Part shown: positions 49,640 through 58,891 of the stretch, one piece after another | Layout: the number at the start of each line of letters is the position of its first letter | Numbering within the stretch: position 1 is the stretch's first letter | Origin: CAVQBJ01 sp963724405 | Lineage (GTDB): Bacteria; Actinomycetota; Thermoleophilia; Solirubrobacterales; Solirubrobacteraceae | Reading direction: 5' to 3' | Assembly: GCA_963724405.1 (NCBI GenBank) | Contig: CAVRUQ010000012.1 | Coordinates: 1-64,000 of the forward strand | DNA: 64,000 nt | Position numbers and translations under genes: made by a program | Notes under the pieces: model-generated | What the model saw: only the letters and a program-made list of their open reading frames with translations | Told to the model about the DNA's origin: nothing | Database searches by the model: none

Positions 49640-51519
49640 CGCGTGAGGCGGCCCAGCGCCATGATCGGGAATACGAGGCGGTACAGGTGGTAGTTGATCG
49701 AGAAGTCCGACGGGAACCCGGTGCCGGTGTACTCGGGCTCGTCCCAGGAGCCGTCTCCGCGCTGCGTGCGCACGAGCCAGTCGATCCCGCGCAGCACCGA
49801 ACAGCCGTCCTCACCGGCCGCGTGCAGCGCCAGCAGCGCCCACGCCGTCTGCGACGCGGTGCTGGTGCCGCGCCCGATCCAGGTCGGGTCGGTGTAGGAC
49901 CGCACGTCCTCACCCCAGCCGCCGTCAGCGTTCTGATGCTCGTGCAGCCACGCCACCGCGCGGCGGATCCGCGGGTCGTCCGGTGCGGCGCCCGCCGCCA
50001 CGAGCGCCGGCACGGCGGCGCCGGTGCCGTAGACGTGGTTGACGCCCCAGCGCCCGAACCACGACCCGCCGCGCTCCTGCGCGGCGCTCAGCCACTGCGC
50101 GCCGCGTCGCGCCGCCGGGCCCGCGGCGCGCCCGAGCTCGGCGAGCATCTCGAGCGCATGCGCGGTCACGTCGGCGCTCGGCGGGTCGACCACCTCGCCG
50201 AAGTCGCAGAACGGCAGCTCACGCGCGAGTGCGCTTGTGTTGTCGACGTCGAAGGCGCCCCAGCCGCCGCCGGCGCTCTGCATTCCCTCCACCCAGTCGG
50301 CGGCCCGCTCGATCGCGCGCCGCACGCGCTCGCCGTCCGGGTGTGCCACGCGCCGGAGCGCGAGCACGACCTCGGCGGTGTCATCGACATCGGGGTAGTT
50401 CTCGTTGGCGAACTCGAACGCCCAGCCGCCGGCGGGAAGCCGCGGTCGCCGCACCGACCAATCGCCGCGGCGCGTGACCTCGCGGTCGAGCAGCCAGTCC
50501 GCGGCACGGACGAGGTTGGGATCGTCGGCCGCGGCGCCGGCGTCCGACAGCGCCACGACGGCGAGCGCCGTATCCCACACCGGCGACTGGCACGCCTCCA
50601 GTCGCCGGCCGTCGACATCGTCGATGACGAAGGCCTCGAGGCCGCGCAGTCCGGCCCGCATCACGGGGTGGTCGAGCCCGTAGCCGCGCAGATGCAGCGC
50701 GATCAGCGAGTAGACCCACGGCGGTTGGATGCCACCCCACGAGCCGTCGGCTTCCTGGCGCTCGACGATCCAGCGCTCGGCGTGCGCCAGCGCGTGGCGG
50801 CGCAGGCCGTGAAGGGGGCGGCGCTCGTAGGCGTGCAGGACGCGATCGAGCCGGGCCAGGCCGCGTGCGGGCAGCGAGGCCGGCGCCGGGGCGGCCGATC
50901 GGGCCGAGCGCAGCTCGGCCAGGTCGAACGGCAGGTGCCGCCGCGGCCGATGCGCGAAGACGATCGTCAGAGGCACGATCGTCTGCCGGGCCCAGCAGGC
51001 GAAGGCGTAGATGTTCAACGGCGCCCAGCGGGGCAGCAGCATGATCTCCGGCACGAGCGCCGGGACCGCATCCCACGACCAGGCCCCGAACAGGGCCAGC
51101 CAGATGTGCGTGAACACGCGGGCGCGATCCACGCCGCCGAGCGAGCGCACGAGCGCGGCCACGGCGTGCATGTGGTCGGCCCCGCGCTCGTCCCCGGCCA
51201 GCCGCAGAGCGACGTAGGCCTCGATGCTCGTCGACAGGTCAGGGGGCCCGCCCTCGAACAGCGCCCACGAGCCGTCGCTGCGCTGCTGCGAGCGGATGCG
51301 CGCCGCCGCGCGGCGGGTCGTGTCGAGATCGCGGATCCCGAGGAACTGGCGCAGCAGCAGGTCCTCGGCGTCCATCGTGACGTTCGTCTGCAGCTCGCCC
51401 TTCCACCAGCCGTCGGCGTGCTGCAGCGAGAGCAGGTGCGCGACGGCACGATCGAGCGCGGCTCGCGGCCCGAGAACTTCGGTGTCCCGCTCCAGGGCCG
51501 CGGGGGCGTACGAGACCAT
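49636..51519 (-). CDS. shc: Squalene-hopene cyclase
   Basis: A 627-residue cyclase. The acid motif DVDD is at 377-380, and many QW-type repeats are visible, for example QEADGSWGG, QSAGGGWGAF and QNADGGWGED. It cyclises squalene to hopene at the membrane. The ATG at 51519 is preferred because the homologous start (LDRAVAHLLSLQHADGWW) lies 20 residues in; upstream codons are low-complexity. It heads the hopanoid operon and is divergent from a secreted repeat protein. Confidence 0.93.
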   Translation of the reverse strand: MVSYAPAALERDTEVLGPRAALDRAVAHLLSLQHADGWWKGELQTNVTMDAEDLLLRQFLGIRDLDTTRRAAARIRSQQRSDGSWALFEGGPPDLSTSIEAYVALRLAGDERGADHMHAVAALVRSLGGVDRARVFTHIWLALFGAWSWDAVPALVPEIMLLPRWAPLNIYAFACWARQTIVPLTIVFAHRPRRHLPFDLAELRSARSAAPAPASLPARGLARLDRVLHAYERRPLHGLRRHALAHAERWIVERQEADGSWGGIQPPWVYSLIALHLRGYGLDHPVMRAGLRGLEAFVIDDVDGRRLEACQSPVWDTALAVVALSDAGAAADDPNLVRAADWLLDREVTRRGDWSVRRPRLPAGGWAFEFANENYPDVDDTAEVVLALRRVAHPDGERVRRAIERAADWVEGMQSAGGGWGAFDVDNTSALARELPFCDFGEVVDPPSADVTAHALEMLAELGRAAGPAARRGAQWLSAAQERGGSWFGRWGVNHVYGTGAAVPALVAAGAAPDDPRIRRAVAWLHEHQNADGGWGEDVRSYTDPTWIGRGTSTASQTAWALLALHAAGEDGCSVLRGIDWLVRTQRGDGSWDEPEYTGTGFPSDFSINYHLYRLVFPIMALGRLTR

Positions 51520-51677
51520 GCCCGACTCTTTACCGAGATGAAGATGAGAGGACGGTGAGAGCGGCAGTCGGAACCGCTCGGAAGTCGTGTGTAGACCTGC
51601 GCTGATGCGGGCAAGAAGAGGATTGGGTTTGGTGGTCCCCTTCGGGCCGGGGTTTAGGCGTTGTTCCGGTGTGTGCG

Positions 51678-53669
51678 ATGACAAGCCGAAAGCCCACATT
51701 TCTCTCGGCGACGGCGCTAGCCGTATCGGCACTGGTCGCCGCCCTCTTCTGGGGGACGTCGACGGCCGGTGCCGTCGGGCCTCGCCCACCCTCCGCAGGC
51801 CTGATTCAGGACGTGCGCGCGGCAGCGCAGGCCGCGACGACTACGGCTCAGGCTCCGACCAGCGCAGCGGCTGCGCCCGGCGGCGTCTCGACGGCGTCGA
51901 CAGCCCCGCCCGCAAGCACCGGCCCTCCCGCCGGCAATTCCGCCTCGGGTTCGGCGGCGACGGGAAATCCGCCGAGTGGCGCGGTCGGCACTGCCGCTCC
52001 CGTGGCGCCGCCAGCGACCTCCGCGGTCGCACAGGCGACCACAACCGTCGCCCGTGCTGTCGCGCCAGCCGCGCCACCGGCGACCCCCGCCGTGCAGCCG
52101 GTCTCGCCGATACCGACGGCGGCTGACGCGGCGGCGCCGGCGACCCAAGCGACGCCGCCGACGCCGACTCCGACGCCCACGCCGACGGCAGCCGCGGCAA
52201 GGCCGCACCCCGCAACCAAGCAAGGCATCCTGGTGCCCAAGGCCCCGGCGAGCCAGCCGGCGGCGACGCCGACCCCTGGCACCCAGGCACCCGGCCCTGT
52301 GCCGACCACCCAGCCGGCGACGGCCGGCGTCCCAACGACCCCGGTCACGGCGACAGCCGGCCGGGCGACCAGGGCCCCAGCCGGCGGCGAGGTGCTCGCG
52401 CTCGTCGCGCCAACCCTCGCCCCGGTCACACGGGCGCTCACCCCCGTCACCCAGAGCATCGCCCACACGCTCGCCCCCATCACGCAGACGCTCACCCCCG
52501 TCACCCAGAGCATCGCCCACACCCTCGCCCCCATCACGCAGACGCTCACCCCGATCACCCAGGCCCTCGGCCACACCCTCGCCCCGATCACGCAGACGCT
52601 GACCCCGGTCACCCACACCCTCGCCCCGATCACGCAGACGCTCACCCCGATCACCCAGGCCCTCGGCCACACCCTCGCCCCCATCACGCAGACGCTCACC
52701 CCGATCACCCAGGCCCTCGGCCACACCCTCGCCCCCATCACGCAGACGCTCACCCCGATCACCCAGGCCCTCGGCCACACCCTCGCCCCCATCACGCAGA
52801 CGCTCACCCCCATCACCCAGACCCTCGCCCACACCCTCGCCCCCATCACGCAGACGCTCACCCCCATCACCCAGACCCTCGCCCACACCCTCGCCCCCAT
52901 CACGTCGGCGCTCACCCCGATCACACAGCCCCTCGCCCCGGTCGCCCCGATCACCCAGGCGCTCGCCCCGGTCACACGAACCCGCACGCCGACCACCCAG
53001 ACCGTCGGCCGCACCCTCGCGCCGTCCGGCGCATCCCCTTCGCCCAGCCCCGCAACCGGCCTCGCCCCGCTCGGAGCATCGCCGGCACCGAACCGCCCAT
53101 CCGGGGTGTTGTCGACGACGACGCGCGCCTCGTTCGCCGGGGCCGCGCCGTCTTCCGCAGCGCCGACGACGGCATCACCAGCCGCAGCGGCCACCGCGTC
53201 CGCCGGCTCGCCGGCGGGCACCAGCCTCAGCCCCGCGGCGCCACCCGCCTTCCTGGGCCAGGTACCGCCACCTGCCGCCCCGCGGACGTGGCCGGTGGCG
53301 GGCTCACCCGCGGGCCCGCGCGCGACGCCGGGTGCGCCCGGCCCGACCCCGCTCGACCCGGGGTTCGCGTCGCTCGTGGCGCGCACCGGCGCCACGCCCG
53401 TGCCGGCGGCGACCGGTGACAATGTCCACTTCCAGGCCAAGGTGTCGCATTCCGGGACCCTTCGCCTGCTGAGTCCGCCCGCGGGGGCATCGGGATCCGG
53501 GAGTGGGATCAGCTCCGCCTCGGGGGCCGGGAGCTCGGGCTTCTTCTTCGCCATGGCTCTGCTGGCGCTGCTCGGCCTGGGGCTAGGAGCCCCATCGCGG
53601 CGCCTGCACGCAGCCGGCGGCGGCGATGTCCCGCCGCCGTTCATCGCATTGCTTGAGCGGCCTGGCTAG
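51678..53669 (+). CDS. Secreted Pro/Thr/Ala-rich protein with heptad-like tandem repeats
   Basis: A 663-residue protein with a signal peptide (MTSRKPTFLSATALAVSALV) and a C-terminal hydrophobic segment (FFFAMALLALLGLGLG) with a short basic tail. The first 240 residues are low-complexity Ala/Pro/Thr. The centre holds ten units of about 18 residues, each LAPITQT-LTPITQA-LGHT or close, i.e. seven plus seven plus four. The rest is Ala/Pro/Ser-rich. The design suggests a stalk-like, wall-spanning or surface-anchored protein. No known family is recognised. The gene starts 158 nt from the divergent shc. Confidence 0.75.
   Translation: MTSRKPTFLSATALAVSALVAALFWGTSTAGAVGPRPPSAGLIQDVRAAAQAATTTAQAPTSAAAAPGGVSTASTAPPASTGPPAGNSASGSAATGNPPSGAVGTAAPVAPPATSAVAQATTTVARAVAPAAPPATPAVQPVSPIPTAADAAAPATQATPPTPTPTPTPTAAAARPHPATKQGILVPKAPASQPAATPTPGTQAPGPVPTTQPATAGVPTTPVTATAGRATRAPAGGEVLALVAPTLAPVTRALTPVTQSIAHTLAPITQTLTPVTQSIAHTLAPITQTLTPITQALGHTLAPITQTLTPVTHTLAPITQTLTPITQALGHTLAPITQTLTPITQALGHTLAPITQTLTPITQALGHTLAPITQTLTPITQTLAHTLAPITQTLTPITQTLAHTLAPITSALTPITQPLAPVAPITQALAPVTRTRTPTTQTVGRTLAPSGASPSPSPATGLAPLGASPAPNRPSGVLSTTTRASFAGAAPSSAAPTTASPAAAATASAGSPAGTSLSPAAPPAFLGQVPPPAAPRTWPVAGSPAGPRATPGAPGPTPLDPGFASLVARTGATPVPAATGDNVHFQAKVSHSGTLRLLSPPAGASGSGSGISSASGAGSSGFFFAMALLALLGLGLGAPSRRLHAAGGGDVPPPFIALLERPG
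52416..52943 (+). repeat. 54-bp in-frame tandem repeat array
   Basis: Ten consecutive units start at 52416, 52470, 52524, 52578 (a 42-bp short unit), 52620, 52674, 52728, 52782, 52836 and 52890. Central units are almost identical, which points to recent duplication or homogenisation and to length variation between strains. Confidence 0.85.
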
Positions 53670-53692
53670 CGCCCCTCGGGCGCGCCAGAGCA

Positions 53693-53719
53693 GCCGTCGG
53701 GTCGCATGCGCCCGACGGC
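53693..53719. terminator. Hairpin between the two repeat-protein genes
   Basis: GCCGTCGGG and CCCGACGGC pair in a perfect 9-bp stem with a 9-nt loop, 24 nt past the stop. No T-tract follows. It may end the first transcript or protect it. Confidence 0.45.
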
Positions 53720-53753
53720 CACCGTCAAGCAATCAATGAAAAGGAGCTATGCC

Positions 53754-55430
53754 GTGAAACGACGGCTAACAGCAATCGCCCTGAGCGTTACCGCGCTCGG
53801 CGGCGTCACCGCAGGGCAGGCCGCTGCCGCCGGTGTCGGAAGACAGCCGCTGACCCAGACCGGGGCCACCGTCGCCAATCTCGTCAGCCAGGGCGACAAC
53901 CAGGCCAACGGCGGCAACGGCGGCAGCAACAACAGCGCCGACGGCGGGTCCGCCAACAGCGGGAACGTGCAGCTGCTCAACGGCAACAGCGTGGCCATCG
54001 GCCAGGCGCAGGCCACCGGTGGCGACACGACCGCGACGAGCGGCCCGGCATCCGCGAACGGCGGACAGGTCAACGCCAACGGCGGCTCCGGCGGTAAGGC
54101 GACCAACACCGCCTCGGGCTCCCAGCAGGCGAGCAACACCGGCGCCTCCAGCGGCCCCAATCAGGACCCGGGGACGCGGTCGTCGACCAACACCGTCAGC
54201 CAGGGCGACAACCAGGCCAACGGCGGCGACGGCGGAAACAACAACACCGCCAACGGCGGGTCAGCCAACAGCAGCAACGTCCAGGTGCTCAACGGCAACG
54301 CGATCAGCGTCTCGCCGTCGAGCGTCGAGACCAGGCCGAGCCCGTGTCAGTGCGATGGCGGGCAGACCGACCACTCGTCCCCTCCGGCCACCGCCACGGC
54401 CGGAAGCACGACCGCGACGAGCGGGCCGGCGAACGCCAACGGCGGACAGGTCAACGCCAACGGCGGCAACGGCGGTCAGGCGAGCAACACCGCCTCCGGC
54501 TCCCAGCAGGCCACGAACACCAGCACCACCAAGAGCCACGACCACTCCGGCTACGGCTCGGACGACCAGGGCTCACCGTCACCCTCCTCGACCAACACGG
54601 TCAGCCAGGGCGACAACCAGGCCAACGGCGGCAACGGCGGCAACGGCAACACCGCCAGCGGCGGATCCGCCAACAGCGGCAACGGCCAGGCCGGCAACGG
54701 CAACGCAAGCAGCACGCCGTGGTCCAGCGGCGAGCCGACCCCGCGTCATGAGTGCGGTCACCACCGCCGGCATGGCGACCATCGCGTCGGCACCGCGACC
54801 GCCACGGGCGGAAGCACGACCGCGACGAGCGGGCCGGCGAACGCCAACGGCGGACAGGTCAACGCCAACGGCGGCAACGGCGGTCAGGCGAGCAACACCG
54901 CCTCCGGCTCCCAGCAGGCCACGAACACCAGCACCACCAAGAGCCACGACCACTCCGGCTACGGCCGGGACGACCAGGGCTCACCGTCGTCGACCTCGAC
55001 CAACACGGTCAGCCAGGGCGACAACCAGGCCAACGGCGGCAACGGCGGGAGCAGCAACGCCGCCAACGGCGGTCACGCCAACAGCGGCAACCTGCAACTG
55101 CTCGACGGCAACGCGATCGCCATCGGCCTGGGCTCGGCCCAGGCCACTGGCGGCGACACGACCGCGACGAGCGGGCCGGCGAGCGCCAACGGCGGACAGG
55201 TCAACGCCAACGGCGGCAACGGCGGCCAGGCGACCAACACCGCCTCCGGCTCCCAGCAGGCCACGAACACCAGCACGAACGGGCAAGAAGCGGGCCATCG
55301 CGAAGGCGATCACCCCGGCGGGCAGTGCCCGCCCTGTCAGGTCGAGCCGTCCTGCCAGACGACCGCGCGTTGCGACGAGCCCGCACCCTGCCACCCAACG
55401 CAGGGATGCCCTCCCCAGCCGTTCCGCTGA
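53754..55430 (+). CDS. Secreted Asn/Gly/Ser/Thr-rich repeat protein with Cys-rich tail
   Basis: A 558-residue exported protein. The GTG at 53754 follows AAAAGGAG and gives a signal peptide (KRRLTAIALSVTALGGVTAG, cleaved near AAAAG). Four modules of roughly 95-125 residues repeat the blocks TVSQGDNQANGGNGG, GGSANSGN, TTATSGPANANGGQ and NTASGSQQATNT. Two central modules include His-rich spacers (KSHDHSGYG). The last 40 residues hold six Cys (CPPC, SCQ, RCDE, PCHP, GCPP). Regular Asn/Gln/Gly turns suggest a beta-solenoid or amyloid-like fibre. No known family is recognised. Confidence 0.75.
   Translation: MKRRLTAIALSVTALGGVTAGQAAAAGVGRQPLTQTGATVANLVSQGDNQANGGNGGSNNSADGGSANSGNVQLLNGNSVAIGQAQATGGDTTATSGPASANGGQVNANGGSGGKATNTASGSQQASNTGASSGPNQDPGTRSSTNTVSQGDNQANGGDGGNNNTANGGSANSSNVQVLNGNAISVSPSSVETRPSPCQCDGGQTDHSSPPATATAGSTTATSGPANANGGQVNANGGNGGQASNTASGSQQATNTSTTKSHDHSGYGSDDQGSPSPSSTNTVSQGDNQANGGNGGNGNTASGGSANSGNGQAGNGNASSTPWSSGEPTPRHECGHHRRHGDHRVGTATATGGSTTATSGPANANGGQVNANGGNGGQASNTASGSQQATNTSTTKSHDHSGYGRDDQGSPSSTSTNTVSQGDNQANGGNGGSSNAANGGHANSGNLQLLDGNAIAIGLGSAQATGGDTTATSGPASANGGQVNANGGNGGQATNTASGSQQATNTSTNGQEAGHREGDHPGGQCPPCQVEPSCQTTARCDEPAPCHPTQGCPPQPFR
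54402..54964 (+). repeat. Exact 155-bp direct repeat within the gene
   Basis: Bases 54402-54556 and 54810-54964 read identically by eye. They encode the same module segment (TTATSGPANANGGQ through KSHDHSGYG). Identity at the DNA level implies recent duplication or gene conversion. Confidence 0.75.
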
Positions 55431-55500
55431 GACCGGCTCGGCGGACTGACGAAGAAAGGAGATCCACCTAACAGAATCCGATACCCCTCGACCAAACCCA

Positions 55501-55535
55501 GCGGGCGCCCGCATGAGGGACACGCGGGCGCCCGC
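55501..55535. terminator. Bidirectional GC-rich hairpin
   Basis: The self-complementary 12-mer GCGGGCGCCCGC occurs twice, at 55501 and 55524, separated by 11 nt. The copies can pair as one long stem. It lies between the convergent repeat-protein and SDR genes and probably terminates both. Confidence 0.6.
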
Positions 55536-55575
55536 GCCCACATCGGGACCGGGTCTCGATGCGAACGGGACGGAT

Positions 55576-56607
55576 TCAGGCGGCCTTGCGCGCCTGGGAC
55601 GAGTCGCTCAGGCGAGCGCTGAGCGAGCGTCCGAGGCGAGCCACCTGTGCGTCCATCAGCGGCACGATCCGCCGGGCCGTGCCTCGCAGCTGGAGCTCGC
55701 AGACCGTCGAGGTCAGGACCGGCTTCAGCCAGCGCAGCGTCCCGACCCAGCCCGGGACGTTGATCCGCGTGGCGCGGTTCTCGATCCCGGCCACGAACGC
55801 ATCCGCGCACGACTCGACGGAGGTCGTGCTGCCGAGCGGTCCCGGCAGCGCCTCGAGCAGGTCGCCAAAGGCTCCCATGTCCTGCTTGGCCTCCTGCACC
55901 ATCAGCGTGTCGATCCAGGACATGTGCGCGCTGCCGACCGCGACGCCCTGGTAGCCGACCTCCAGGCGCAGCGCGTTGGCAAGGTGCTCGACCCCGGCCT
56001 TGCTGGCGTTATAGGCGGCCAGACCCGGAGCCGGCGCGTAGGCGGCCAGCGACGACACGACAAGGATGTAGCCGCCACTCTGCAGGACCTCGGGCAGTGC
56101 CGCGCGGACGGTGTGAAAGACGCCGGTGACGTTGACGTCGATGACGCGCCGGAAGCTCGCCGGGTCGACGGCGCCGACCGAGCCGTAGCTGGCGATTCCC
56201 GCGTTGGCCACCACGACGTCGATGCCACCGAAGCGCTCGACGGCACAGGCGACCGCCGCCTCCATGTCGGCCAGTCGCGTCACGTCACCGGAGATCCAGG
56301 TGGCGTTGCCCTCGCCGAGCTGCTCGGCGAGCGCGCGCAACGCCGTCGCGTCGAGGTCGACGAGGACGACGCGGGCGCCTCGATCGACGAGCCGCGTCGC
56401 GGTCGCCGCACCGACGCCCCGCGCGCCGCCGGTGATGAGCGCGACCTGGCCGTGCAGCCTGCTCACCGGCCGCTCGGACCGGCGCATCCCGGGCACCGAC
56501 CGCAGGCCCCGGGACAGTCGACGGGACGCGAACCTCGCGGCCGGCACCGGTGCGAGCCACAACCGCTTGGCGATGGAACCGCTGTGGCTGACGACGTCGA
56601 CGTTCAA
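55576..56607 (-). CDS. Short-chain dehydrogenase
   Basis: A 343-residue SDR. The N-terminal 50 residues precede the core, which starts GQVALITGGARGVGAATA (TGGARGVG is the cofactor motif). NAGIASYGSV, SSLAAYAPA and YNASK give the catalytic Asn-Ser-Tyr-Lys set. A C-terminal extension (WVGTLRWLKPVLTSTVCELQ) may contact lipid. A TTG start after GAGAGG is chosen; ATG at a later codon is possible. It may act on lipid alcohols or ketones, by context. Confidence 0.8.
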   Translation of the reverse strand: MNVDVVSHSGSIAKRLWLAPVPAARFASRRLSRGLRSVPGMRRSERPVSRLHGQVALITGGARGVGAATATRLVDRGARVVLVDLDATALRALAEQLGEGNATWISGDVTRLADMEAAVACAVERFGGIDVVVANAGIASYGSVGAVDPASFRRVIDVNVTGVFHTVRAALPEVLQSGGYILVVSSLAAYAPAPGLAAYNASKAGVEHLANALRLEVGYQGVAVGSAHMSWIDTLMVQEAKQDMGAFGDLLEALPGPLGSTTSVESCADAFVAGIENRATRINVPGWVGTLRWLKPVLTSTVCELQLRGTARRIVPLMDAQVARLGRSLSARLSDSSQARKAA

Positions 56608-56798
56608 AGCTGGCCTCTCGGGTCGATGGATCGTGTGGCGACGCGCCGCCGACGGTGCGTGTGAACACGGTCATCGGCTCGCAGCCGAGGACGCTTGACG
56701 GACGAACCGCATCCCTGGCCGCGAGCACCGGTCGGCGGGCAGCGTGCGCGCGTCGATCCGATAGGGTCGAGCTGTCGGCGAGACCTCAGAGGAGGCCG

Positions 56799-57257
56799 GT
56801 GACTCGGTTCGGAGGCGCATCCGCGGTGGAGATCGATGCGTCCCCGCTGTCGTGCTTCGCCGTGGTCTGCGACACCGAGCGGACGCCCGAGTGGCACGAG
56901 GTCGTGGCCGCGGCCGAGATCCTCGAGCGTGACTCCAGGGGCCGCGCCTCGCTCGTGCGGACGACGCTCGACGCGCTCATCGCTCGGGTTCGGGTCGACC
57001 TGCGCTTCACCTACGAGGAGCCGCATGCGATCCGGATCGAGCGCGAGAGCGGCGACCTGCGCACGATGACCGCGTGCTGGATCTTCGAGGAGCTCGGCGA
57101 CGGTCGCACGCTCGCCCACTATGAGACGTTCTTCGATCCCGGCCGCATGCTCTCGATGCTGGCCAAGGGGCCGATTGCGGGTCGGATAGAGGACCTGGTG
57201 ACGCAACAGCCGCCTCGTGGGCTGAAGCAGGCCATGTCCCGCGCGACGAGGGGCTGA
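56799..57257 (+). CDS. SRPBCC (START-like) ligand-binding protein
   Basis: A 152-residue protein with the START-like pattern: an N-terminal strand (VEIDASPLSCFAVVCDTERTPEW, where aspartate and the EW turn are typical), central strands and a long C-terminal helix. Such proteins bind hydrophobic ligands. The GTG has GAGGAGG five nt upstream. It is divergent from the SDR and precedes the acyl-CoA ligase. Confidence 0.75.
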   Translation: MTRFGGASAVEIDASPLSCFAVVCDTERTPEWHEVVAAAEILERDSRGRASLVRTTLDALIARVRVDLRFTYEEPHAIRIERESGDLRTMTACWIFEELGDGRTLAHYETFFDPGRMLSMLAKGPIAGRIEDLVTQQPPRGLKQAMSRATRG

Positions 57258-57364
57258 GCGGGGCGCGGACGCGCGGGCCGATCCGGTCCGAACGGGGCCC
57301 CCGGCGAGGCATATGCTGTCGAGGAACCGGCGCTCGCCCGCGGGCCGTGCCTCGAGGAGGATGG

Positions 57365-58891
57365 ATGGGCAGCAATCTCGCTTTGACCCTCAGGAACGTC
57401 GCGCTGTCGAACGAGCGCCGCCCGGCGCTCAAGCTCGACGACGTCGTGGTCAGCTACGCCGAGCTGGACGACGCGTCCGCTCGGGTCGCCGGCCTGCTGC
57501 AGGCCCGGGGTGTGAGACCCGGGGACCGCGTCGCGATCATGCTTCCGAACGTGCCGCAGTTCGCGTCGCTGTACTACGGCGTGCTCCGGGCGGGTGGCGT
57601 GGTCGTGCCGATGAACGTGCTGCTCAAGCAGCGCGAGGTCGCCTACTACCTGCGTGACTCCGAGGCCAGGCTCGTCTTCGCCTGGCCGACGTTCGCCGAG
57701 CCCGCTCGGCTCGGCGCGGGCGAGGCCGGGACGGAGTGCGTGGTCGTCGCTCCCGGCGAATTCGAGCAACTGCTCGCGGACGCCGAACCGGCGGCCGAGG
57801 TGGTCGAGCGCGGCAGCGACGACACGGCCGTGATCCTCTACACGTCGGGCACGACCGGCGAGCCCAAGGGGGCGGAGCTCACACACGCAAACCTGGCCCG
57901 CAACGCCGAGGTGGTCGTGGGCATGCTGTCGCTCGAGGCCGACGACGTGATCCTCGGCGCGCTTCCGCTGTTCCATTCGTTCGGACAGACCTGCGGCCTG
58001 AACGCCGCCGTGGCGGCGGGGGCGTGTCTGGCGCTCGTGGCGCGCTTCGATCCCGGCGGTGTGCTCGAGACGATCGCGCGCGAGCGCGTCACGGTGTTCG
58101 AGGGCGTGCCGACCATGTATGTGGGGCTCCTGAGCCACCCCGATCGGGATCGCTTCGACGTCTCGACGCTGCGCCTGTGCGTGTCGGGCGGCTCGGCCCT
58201 CCCGGTCGAGGTCCTGCGCGGGTTCGAGCGCTCGCTGGGCTGCCCGGTTCTGGAGGGCTACGGGCTGTCGGAGACCTCGCCGGTGGCCTCGTTCAACCAT
58301 CCCGATCGTGAGCGCAAGCCCGGTTCGATCGGTACGCCGGTCGCGGGGGTGGAGATGAAGGTCGCAGACGACGACCGCCAGACCCTCCCGCAGGGCGAGG
58401 TCGGCGAGATCGCCATCCGCGGCCACAACGTGATGAAGGGCTACTGGCGGCGGCCGGAGGCGACCATCGACGCCTTCGATCCGGGCGGCTGGTTCTACAC
58501 CGGGGATCTGGCCCGGGTGGACGAGGACGGCTATTTCTTCATCGTGGACCGCAAGAAGGACATGATCATTCGCGGCGGCTACAACGTGTATCCGCGCGAG
58601 ATCGAGGAGGTCCTGTACGAGCACCCGGCGGTACAGGAGGTGGCGGTGATCGGCATCCCGCACGCGGAGCTCGGTGAGGAGATCGCGGCGGTCGTGACGC
58701 TCAAGCGGGACGCCTCCGTCACCGCCGAGGAGCTGCAGGCCTACGTCAAGAGCGAGGTCGCCGCCTACAAGTACCCGCGCCACGTGTGGTTCGTCGACGA
58801 GCTGCCCAAGGGTCCCACCGGCAAGATCGTCAAACGCGAGATCACGCCACCCGTCGAGGTGGCGTCGGCCGGCGAACCGAAGGGTGCGTGA
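57365..58891 (+). CDS. Fatty-acyl-CoA/AMP ligase
   Basis: A 508-residue ANL-family ligase. The P-loop motif is YTSGTTGEPKGAELTH; GYGLSETSP is the adenylate site; GDLARVDEDGYFFIVDRKKD, read as GDLARVDEDGY and DRKKDMIIRGG, is the hinge; PTGKIVKRE carries the catalytic Lys. It activates a carboxylic acid, probably a fatty acid. The ATG follows AGGAGG. Its stop abuts the stop of the convergent WS/DGAT with no gap. Confidence 0.9.
   Translation: MGSNLALTLRNVALSNERRPALKLDDVVVSYAELDDASARVAGLLQARGVRPGDRVAIMLPNVPQFASLYYGVLRAGGVVVPMNVLLKQREVAYYLRDSEARLVFAWPTFAEPARLGAGEAGTECVVVAPGEFEQLLADAEPAAEVVERGSDDTAVILYTSGTTGEPKGAELTHANLARNAEVVVGMLSLEADDVILGALPLFHSFGQTCGLNAAVAAGACLALVARFDPGGVLETIARERVTVFEGVPTMYVGLLSHPDRDRFDVSTLRLCVSGGSALPVEVLRGFERSLGCPVLEGYGLSETSPVASFNHPDRERKPGSIGTPVAGVEMKVADDDRQTLPQGEVGEIAIRGHNVMKGYWRRPEATIDAFDPGGWFYTGDLARVDEDGYFFIVDRKKDMIIRGGYNVYPREIEEVLYEHPAVQEVAVIGIPHAELGEEIAAVVTLKRDASVTAEELQAYVKSEVAAYKYPRHVWFVDELPKGPTGKIVKREITPPVEVASAGEPKGA

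Noticed and set aside
49636..51789. A 90-residue N-terminal extension of squalene-hopene cyclase
   Set aside because: The extra residues are low-complexity, cross the divergent gene's start, and are not part of the cyclase fold.
52416..52943. CRISPR-like regular repeats
   Set aside because: Units are contiguous, in frame and encode repeated peptide; there are no unique spacers and no cas genes.
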